From Candidatus Hadersleviella danica (GTDB taxonomy: Bacteria; Chloroflexota; Anaerolineae; Promineifilales; Promineifilaceae), in the NCBI GenBank assembly GCA_016711405.1, contig JADJSZ010000102.1, positions 1 through 17,305 of the forward strand: a stretch of DNA of 17,305 bases. The letters are read 5' to 3'. A program made the position numbers and the translations under genes. This document shows, piece by piece, positions 7,535-12,476 of the stretch. Below the pieces are notes generated by a model, which did no database searches, was not told where the DNA came from, and worked only from the letters and a program-made list of their open reading frames with translations. Numbering within the stretch: position 1 is the stretch's first letter; every line of letters starts with the position of its first letter.

Positions 7535-7619
7535 ATAGAGTGTAGAGATAGAGATAGAGGGGCCTTAGTCGGCGAAACAACCATGTTCCCCTCTATCTCT
7601 ATCTCCTGCCTCTATCTGT
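7535..7619. repeat. Intergenic GATAGAG word-repeat hairpin, copy 2
   Basis: GATAGAGTGTAGAGATAGAG is answered by CCCCTCTATCTCTATCTCCT and CCTCTATCTG. It fills the gap between the convergent DoxX-like and ccdA-like genes and includes the ccdA stop codon (7612-7614). A bidirectional terminator is plausible. Confidence 0.8.
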
Positions 7620-8280
7620 TAGGAATGACCTCGGTGATAAAGCCAAATAGGCCAATAGCCACCAGCAATACCCCCGAAAATTGGGTTAGCAACTTGTAGT
7701 TTTGGGTCATCCAGCGCGTAAAGCGGCGTTGGGCGGCCGTGGCCACAAAGGGCAACAGCACCAACGGCCAGCCAAACCCCACCCCAAAGGCCACAAAATA
7801 GAGCAAACTACTGGCCAAACTGGCCGCACTTCCCGCCCCTAGCAAAAAGGCGCTGACCACAATTGGCCCGGCGCAGGGCAATGTCATCGGGCCGAGGAGC
7901 AGGCCGTAGAGATAGGCGGCCGTATACGGATTGCTCAACAGGAACGCATTGCGACTGCTCAGCCCGCTAAATGGATTGCGCCCTGTGACCATCAATAACC
8001 CCAGCCCAATCACCGCCCCGTAAATGAGGGGCAAAAGCCAAACGAGCACAGGGCCAAACGATTGTTGCAGGAGGTACAGCAAGCCGCCAATAACAATCAT
8101 TAAACTGAGAACACCTGCCAAAACGAAAAAGCCGAGCCAGCGGGTGGCGGGCGAGGGTCGGCCGTCGGCGGCCGTTTGCCCTGCCAAAAAGGCCATCAGG
8201 CCCGGATACAGCGGCAAAATGCACACATTGGTTAGAATGGCACTGTTGCCGAGGAGGAATGCTTGGAAAAGTTGGGACAT
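7612..8280 (-). CDS. ccdA: CcdA-type cytochrome c biogenesis / thiol-disulfide transmembrane protein
   Basis: This is a 222-residue polytopic membrane protein with six hydrophobic segments. It carries the two characteristic cysteine sites of CcdA/DsbD-beta proteins: NVCILPLYPG near residue 19 and LPCAGPIVVSAFLLG near residue 136. CcdA passes electrons from cytoplasmic thioredoxin across the membrane to extracytoplasmic thioredoxin-like proteins. The upstream gene on the same strand encodes exactly such a protein (TlpA-like lipoprotein), separated by a 95-bp G-rich repeat, so the two are likely one transcription unit or at least functional partners. ATG 8280 opens directly at the first conserved helix. 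Confidence 0.9.
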   Translation of the reverse strand: MSQLFQAFLLGNSAILTNVCILPLYPGLMAFLAGQTAADGRPSPATRWLGFFVLAGVLSLMIVIGGLLYLLQQSFGPVLVWLLPLIYGAVIGLGLLMVTGRNPFSGLSSRNAFLLSNPYTAAYLYGLLLGPMTLPCAGPIVVSAFLLGAGSAASLASSLLYFVAFGVGFGWPLVLLPFVATAAQRRFTRWMTQNYKLLTQFSGVLLVAIGLFGFITEVIPNR

Positions 8281-8372
8281 GGGGGAGGGGGACTAGGGAC
8301 TAGGGACAAGGGACTGGGGACAAGGGACTGGGGACGGCCGCTAGTCCCCAGTCCCTCGTCCCCCGTCCTTCT
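8281..8372. repeat. Intergenic AGGGACT word-repeat hairpin, copy 2, G-quadruplex prone
   Basis: The plus strand has many G runs of three or more separated by ACTA, ACAA or ACT words, followed after GGCCGC by inverted CTAGTCCCCAGTCCCTCGTC. It fills the gap between tlpA and ccdA on the minus strand. The words resemble the cyanobacterial short tandem repeat CCCCAGT. Confidence 0.8.
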
Positions 8373-8375
8373 TTT

Positions 8376-9158
8376 CTAGCCTTGGATTTTCGCCAATAGC
8401 TCATCGGCCGTTTCAATGCCTGTACTCAGGCTGGTGAACGAGCCATCGGGGTTGATGACAAAGTGGGGGGTGGCGGGCGGGTTGGCGATGGTTTGGCCGA
8501 ATTCGGCCGCCAGTGCCTGCAAAAATTCGGGGGTCATCACCGCAAAGTGGAAATCGAAGCCTTGGTTTTGGGCGTAGGTGGCCAATTCGGCCGCGCTAAT
8601 CGTCGTTTCCACGCTCAAGGCCACGAACACGACATCATCGCCCACCTGCCCTTGGAGCGATTGCACAGTTTGCAATTGCTGGAGGCAATTAGAGCACCAT
8701 GTGGCCATTGGCTCCACAAAAACTGTTTTGCCAGCAAAATCGGCCAAGGTAAAGGTTTCGGCCGTGCGGGCATTGGTCAGGCTGAGGGTTTGCCAAGCGG
8801 GCAAATCCATCATGGTTTCCTCGGCCGTCTCCTCCATTGGCTCCTCGGCCATTTCTTCGTCCATCATCTCTTCTTCGGCCGTCTCCTCCATTGGCTCTTC
8901 GGCCATTTCCTCGTCCATCATCTCTTCTGCGGCCGTCTCCTCCATTGGCTCTTCAGCCATTTCCTCGTCCATCATCTCTTCTGCGGCCGTCTCTTCCATC
9001 GGCTCCTCAGCCATTTCCTCGTCCATCATGTCGTCGTGTTCTTCCACGTCAACCACGGCCGCAGGCTCTTCATTCGTAATCACAGGAGCCACTGGCTCGG
9101 CCGCAGGGCTGGTACAGGCCGCTAAGAGCAACATAAGAATCAAAAACAGTTTTTTCAT
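8376..9158 (-). CDS. TlpA/ResA-like thioredoxin lipoprotein with four 18-residue Met/Glu repeats
   Basis: The 260-residue precursor begins MKKLFLILMLLLAACTS, a signal peptide with lipobox LAAC (C15), so it is predicted to be a lipoprotein on the outer face of the membrane. Residues 44-115 are four tandem 18-residue units (MMDEEMAEEPMEETA plus three), acidic and methionine-rich. The rest is a TlpA-type thioredoxin domain: FTLADFAGKTVFVEPMATWC, active site WCSNC (C155, C158) and a cis-Pro site at ATPHFV (P231). It probably reduces or isomerises extracytoplasmic disulfides with electrons from the CcdA-like protein next to it. Start: ATG 9158 with AAAGGA upstream; the longer frame to 9236 adds residues coded by an intergenic repeat. 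Confidence 0.88.
   Translation of the reverse strand: MKKLFLILMLLLAACTSPAAEPVAPVITNEEPAAVVDVEEHDDMMDEEMAEEPMEETAAEEMMDEEMAEEPMEETAAEEMMDEEMAEEPMEETAEEEMMDEEMAEEPMEETAEETMMDLPAWQTLSLTNARTAETFTLADFAGKTVFVEPMATWCSNCLQQLQTVQSLQGQVGDDVVFVALSVETTISAAELATYAQNQGFDFHFAVMTPEFLQALAAEFGQTIANPPATPHFVINPDGSFTSLSTGIETADELLAKIQG
8814..9029 (-). repeat. 54-bp in-frame tandem repeat, four units
   Basis: Four consecutive 54-bp units inside the tlpA-like gene code for 18-residue units rich in Met and Glu. The copies differ mainly at third codon positions, and each carries a CGGCCG word. Confidence 0.92.
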
Positions 9159-9193
9159 AAGCTTATCCTTTGGGTAAAACGGAAAATCGGTTA

Positions 9194-9237
9194 GGTGCAA
9201 TTGACAATTGGCCATCCGCCATTGACAATTGCTCACC
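9194..9237. repeat. CAATTG word-repeat hairpin upstream of tlpA
   Basis: GGTGCAATTGACAATTGG is followed by CCATTGACAATTGCTCACC, which is close to its reverse complement. It lies 36 bp before the tlpA start, so unlike the other elements it is at a 5' end. The rest of the divergent tlpA/frnE gap (9238-9358) holds nothing I can assign. Confidence 0.65.
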
Positions 9238-9358
9238 TAGAACAACCATATCCCGCGAAACTTACGCAGGTGTAACCAAATCCTTACAAAAAGATAACGG
9301 GCTTTCTCCCCAACCTTGCTATACTGTCAACGGTCACAAACTGCTATTTCGGATGGGT

Positions 9359-9421
9359 GTATAAGTTTATTGGTGTACTGGTGTATTGAAATACACCAGT
9401 ACACGATTACACCAATAAACA
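9359..9421. repeat. Intergenic word-repeat hairpin, GGTGTA family, copy 3
   Basis: This is the cleanest copy: GTTTATTGGTGTACTGGTGT is answered by ACACCAGTACAC and ATTACACCAATAAAC, with a very short AATAC/GAAAT centre. It lies in the divergent gap between tlpA and the FrnE-like gene. Confidence 0.85.
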
Positions 9422-9430
9422 AAATGCCAG

Positions 9431-9453
9431 ATTATGACCATGAAAAGTGTACA
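9431..9453 (+). repeat. Conserved 23-bp module beside the GGTGTA repeat (copy 2)
   Basis: ATTATGACCATGAAAAGT plus five bases shares 18 of 23 positions with 4121-4143 and has the same placement after the repeat. It overlaps a TACAAT (9450-9455) that could be a -10 box for the FrnE-like gene, but no good -35 box is spaced correctly. Confidence 0.5.
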
Positions 9454-9499
9454 ATAAGCTCCACCTTATCCATCTTTCACTCTCCCAATTACCACTACC

Positions 9500-10099
9500 A
9501 TGATTCACTTCCAAGTTTGGTCCGATTACGTCTGACCGTGGTGCTACCTCGTCTCCTCCAGTTTGGAGAAGCTCAAGCACAGCCACGGTGTTACTGTCCA
9601 ATGGCACGCCTACGAATTACGGCCGCCGGGTTCCCCGCCCATCTCGCCTGCTTATTTGGCTCGCATCGAAGAAAGCCGCCCCCGCTTCGAGGCCATCGCC
9701 CGCCAACAATATGGCCTCAACATCCACTCTGGCCCATTTGGGATTAGTAGCCGCACCGCCCTGATTGGTGGCAAATACGCCGAGGCGCAAGGGGTGGGCG
9801 AGGCGTATAACGCGGCCGTCCTCCGCGCCTATTGGGCAGATGGGTTAGACATCAGCGACACGGCCGTGCTGACCCAAATCGCCATCCAAGTGGGGCTGGC
9901 GCAAGAACCATTCACGGCCGCGCTCGGCCAAGAACAATGGACAGCGGCCGTGCTGGCCGACGTGCAACAAGCGTTCAACTACGGCCTCAACGGCGTGCCC
10001 GCCCTCATCTTAGCCAACAAATACCTCATCTCTGGCGCACAACCGTATGAGGTACTGGTGCAGGCTGTGGAGCAAATTGCGTTGGAACAGCGTCAGTAG
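9500..10099 (+). CDS. FrnE/DsbA-family oxidoreductase, probable selenoprotein with UPWC active site
   Basis: Reading from ATG 9500 gives MIHFQVWSDYV, then TGA (9533-9535), then PWCYLVSSSLEKLK and an uninterrupted frame to TAG at 10099, 199 residues in all. FrnE/DsbA-like proteins have C-P-W-C at exactly this place (WSDYVCPWCY), so the TGA replaces the first, nucleophilic cysteine. Family marks downstream: the AYELRPPGSPP strand, RTALIGGKYAEAQG, a helical insert, then NGVPALILANKYLISGAQP with the cis-Pro and C-terminal thioredoxin strands. TGA serves as a normal stop in other genes here (3146, 11129). A strong hairpin follows the TGA. I infer insertion of selenocysteine (U12). The alternative, a point error or mutation of TGC, cannot be excluded. 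The sel genes are not in the window. A conventional gene caller would start at TTG 9563 and lose the active site. Confidence 0.72.
9536..9588 (+). promoter_or_regulatory. Candidate bacterial SECIS element
   Basis: This stem-loop starts immediately 3' of the in-frame TGA. The outer helix is CCGTG (9536-9540) with CACGG (9584-9588), continued by GTGCT (9541-9545) with AGCAC (9576-9580) across a 3-nt bulge. The apical helix is CTCCA (9556-9560) with TGGAG (9564-9568) around the loop GTT. The loop begins 25 nt after the TGA and its first base is G; bacterial SECIS elements typically have the loop some 16 to 37 nt downstream with a G in its first positions. The structure is coding, as expected. 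Confidence 0.6.
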
Positions 10100-10166
10100 T
10101 CATTGGTCATTCGTCATTGGTCACTTGCATTCCCCATTCCGCAGTTCCGCATTCCCAGTTCCGCAA
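10098..10166. repeat. Intergenic TCATTGG / CCGCATTCC word repeat
   Basis: GTCATTGGTCATTCG and GTCATTGGTCACTTG are followed by CATTCCGCAGTTCCGCATTC and CAGTTCCGCAAT. It starts in the stop codon of the FrnE-like gene and ends at the glycosyltransferase start. The TTGGTCA word matches a heptamer known from cyanobacterial short tandem repeats. Here the repeats are direct, with little hairpin. Confidence 0.7.
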
Positions 10167-10170
10167 TCCC

Positions 10171-11131
10171 ATGAAACTTCTCATCCAAATTCCCTGCCTG
10201 AACGAGGCGGAAACATTGCCCCGCGTTTTGGCCGAGTTGCCCCAGCACATTGCTGGGGTGGATGTCATCGAAACGTTGATCATTGACGATGGGAGTAGCG
10301 ATGGCACGGCCGAAATTGCCCGCCAACTCGGCGCCACCCATGTCGTGCGCCACAAACGCAACCAAGGGCTGGCCCGCGCCTTCCAAACGGGGCTAGAAAC
10401 GAGCTTGCGCCTCGGGGCAGACATCATCGTTAACACCGATGGCGACCACCAATACCCCGCCACCGCCATTGTGGATTTGGTCACCCCCATCCTGCGTGAA
10501 CAAGCGGATTTGGTGATTGGCGACCGCCAAGTGCAGGAAATTGCCCACTTTTCGCCGCTCAAAAAATTGTTTCACCAATTGGGGAAATCGCGTCGTGCGC
10601 CGGGTCAGTGGCACGGCCGTCACCGATGCCGTCAGTGGTTTTCGCGCCTACACGCGGGAGGCGGCTCTGCGGCTCACCCTCCTCAGCCAGTACAGCTACA
10701 CCCTCGACACCATCATCCAAGCAGGCAAATTGGGGCTGATTGTGACCAGCGTGCCCATCGCCACCAACGACCCGACACGGCCGTCGCGCCTCCAGCGCAA
10801 CATGTGGCACTTCATCAAAGCCCAAGCCTCCACCATTCTGCGCCTCTACGTTTTCTACGAGCCGCTCCGCACCTTCACCTATATCGCCGCCCCGTTTGTG
10901 CTGATGGGTTCCGCCTTGTTAGCTCGATTTCTCTACTTTTACATCACCACAGGGGTCAATCGCTTTGTCCAATCCGTCTCCATTGGCATCGGCTTGCTCG
11001 TGGTGGGGGTGCTTATCTTTTTGGTGGGGGTGCAGAGCGATGTGGCCAGCAAGCACCGCCAACTGACCCAAGAAGTGCTATATCGGTTGCGCAAACGGGA
11101 GTTGGGGGGGGGTGTAAAGGACGAAGTATGA
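10171..11131 (+). CDS. Family 2 glycosyltransferase, GtrB/DPM1-like, with apparent +1 frameshift
   Basis: ATG 10171 starts MKLLIQIPCLNEAETLPRVL, a GT-A fold opening. Nucleotide-sugar binding shows as IIDDGSSDGT and the metal-binding DxD as NTDGDHQYP. The frame then breaks at the AAA in 10585-10587: removing one A joins FHQLG to NRVVRRVSGTAVTDAVSGFRAYTREA, the normal acceptor-side motif of these enzymes. The joined protein is about 320 residues with two C-terminal membrane helices (FVLMGSALLARFLYFY and VSIGIGLLVVGVLIFLVGVQ). Such enzymes usually transfer a sugar to polyprenyl phosphate on the inner membrane face. The donor sugar is unknown. The last residues (KDEV) are coded inside an intergenic hairpin. 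Confidence 0.85.
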
Positions 11132-11193
11132 AGTACGAATTACGAATTACGTCAGGCAATTTCGTACTTCGTACTTCGTAATTCGTCCTTTTT
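11116..11193. terminator. Long hairpin between convergent genes, likely bidirectional terminator
   Basis: AAAGGACGAAGTATGAAGTA and ACGAATTACGAATTACG are answered by CGTACTTCGTACTTCGTA and ATTCGTCCTTTTT. The stem is made of repeated GTACGAATT-type words and has A and T runs at its two ends. The glycosyltransferase stop (11129-11131) lies inside and the kinase stop (11193-11195) touches the far end. Confidence 0.75.
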
Positions 11194-12326
11194 CAGCTAT
11201 TTGGATTTGGGACGAGAATCGTGAACACGCTCCCCTGCCCCAATTGGCTGGCCAAATGGACACGGCCGCCGTGTTGCTCCACCACCGTCTGCACAATCGA
11301 AAGCCCCAACCCCGTCCCCTCCACACTCATGTGCGCCGCATCCGCCACCCGATAAAACTTCTCAAACACATGGGGGATGTCGGCCTCGGGAATGCCCAGC
11401 CCTGTATCTTGCACCGTAATTTGCATTTGCTCATGGTGCTGTTCGGCCGCCAATTGCACACGGCCGCCTTTGGGCGTGTATTTGATGGCATTCGAGAGCA
11501 AATTGTGCAACGCTTGCCCCAACTGTTGCGGGTCTATATGGGCAATTAGCTCCGTGGCGGGCGATTCATAAACGAGTTCGAGGTGGCTTTCTTGCGCCAC
11601 CAGCGCAAAATCATCCACCACCCGTTGCAAAAACGGCCGTATATTCACCTTTTCGCGCACCAAAGCCCGCCCCGTTTCCAGCTTCACAATGTCCAACAAA
11701 TCGGTAATCAGTTGTTGCATCCGCTCCACCTGATTATAAATGTTGGCGAGATATTTTTGGTGCAGATGGGGGTCGTTTTTCTCGGCCGCGCGGCGCAACA
11801 AATCCACCGAGAGCTTGATATTGGTCAGGGGGTTTTTCAGGTCGTGGGAGGCTGTCGAAACAAACTCATCTTTGAGCTGGGAAATCTTCTCGAAATAGAG
11901 CCTATCTTGTTCCCGTGCCTGTTCCAACTGCCGCCGCTGATGATAGAGCGTCAGGTGAATCTCCATGCGGGCCAACACCTCTTCCAACTTAAACGGCTTG
12001 CTCACATAATCGGCTCCTCCCAGTTGGAAACCATGTACCTTGTCCACCGTTTCATCCAGCGCACTAATAAAAATAATGGGGATGTCTTTGAGCTTTGCAT
12101 CCGCTTTCACTTGGGCGCACACCTGAAAGCCGTCCATTTCAGGCATCATAATATCGAGCAAGATTAAATCGGGGGGCACAGCACGAGCGGCCATGAGCGC
12201 ATGACGGCCGTCGGTGACGGCCCGCACGTTGTAGCCGTGCTTGCTCAAAGTGGTCGTCAACAACTGCAAATTTGCAGGCGTATCGTCCACAATCAAAATA
12301 TCAGCCCGATGGGTGTTCAGGTTCAT
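11193..12326 (-). CDS. Response regulator receiver-histidine kinase (REC-HisKA-HATPase), soluble
   Basis: The 377 residues begin with a receiver domain (about 9-125): acidic pair VDD, phosphoacceptor ILLDIMMPEMDG (D58), ISALDE and YVSKPF (Lys 110). A short helical linker leads to the dimerisation/phosphotransfer domain with the H-box STASHDLKNPLTN (H161). The ATP-binding domain has an N-box LLSNAIKYTPKGG, G1 DTGLGIP, F-box FEKFYR and G2 GTGLGLSI. There are no membrane segments, so it is cytosolic and probably receives phosphate from another kinase before signalling on. The hybrid kinase lies 150 bp upstream on the same strand and is the natural partner candidate. No DNA-binding domain is present, so the final output is elsewhere. 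Confidence 0.93.
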   Translation of the reverse strand: MNLNTHRADILIVDDTPANLQLLTTTLSKHGYNVRAVTDGRHALMAARAVPPDLILLDIMMPEMDGFQVCAQVKADAKLKDIPIIFISALDETVDKVHGFQLGGADYVSKPFKLEEVLARMEIHLTLYHQRRQLEQAREQDRLYFEKISQLKDEFVSTASHDLKNPLTNIKLSVDLLRRAAEKNDPHLHQKYLANIYNQVERMQQLITDLLDIVKLETGRALVREKVNIRPFLQRVVDDFALVAQESHLELVYESPATELIAHIDPQQLGQALHNLLSNAIKYTPKGGRVQLAAEQHHEQMQITVQDTGLGIPEADIPHVFEKFYRVADAAHMSVEGTGLGLSIVQTVVEQHGGRVHLASQLGQGSVFTILVPNPNS

Positions 12327-12349
12327 GGTGAGTACAACGGGGAGGAAGG

Positions 12350-12447
12350 GCTATTTGGTGTAGTGGTGTATTGGTGTAGTGGTGTAGTGGTCTATTCAAT
12401 ACACTAATACACCAATAAACCAACACACCACTAAACTTTTACACCAC
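12350..12447. repeat. Intergenic word-repeat hairpin, GGTGTA family, copy 4
   Basis: GGTGTAGTGGTGTATTGGTG and further copies are answered by CAATACACTAATACACC, AATAAACCAACACACCAC and TTACACCACTAC. It is the longest copy and lies between the two kinase genes. No ORF is present. Confidence 0.8.
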
Positions 12448-12476
12448 TACAAAATGTCAATACAGGATTGATTGCC

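Noticed and set aside
8463..9177. Plus-strand ORFs with Ser/Ile- or Phe/His-rich repeats opposite tlpA
   Set aside because: Their repeats are antisense images of the 54-bp repeats in the tlpA-like gene, which has signal peptide, lipobox and CxxC.
9316..9747. Plus-strand ORF overlapping the FrnE-like gene start
   Set aside because: It runs through the GGTGTA repeat and is out of frame with the recognisable oxidoreductase.
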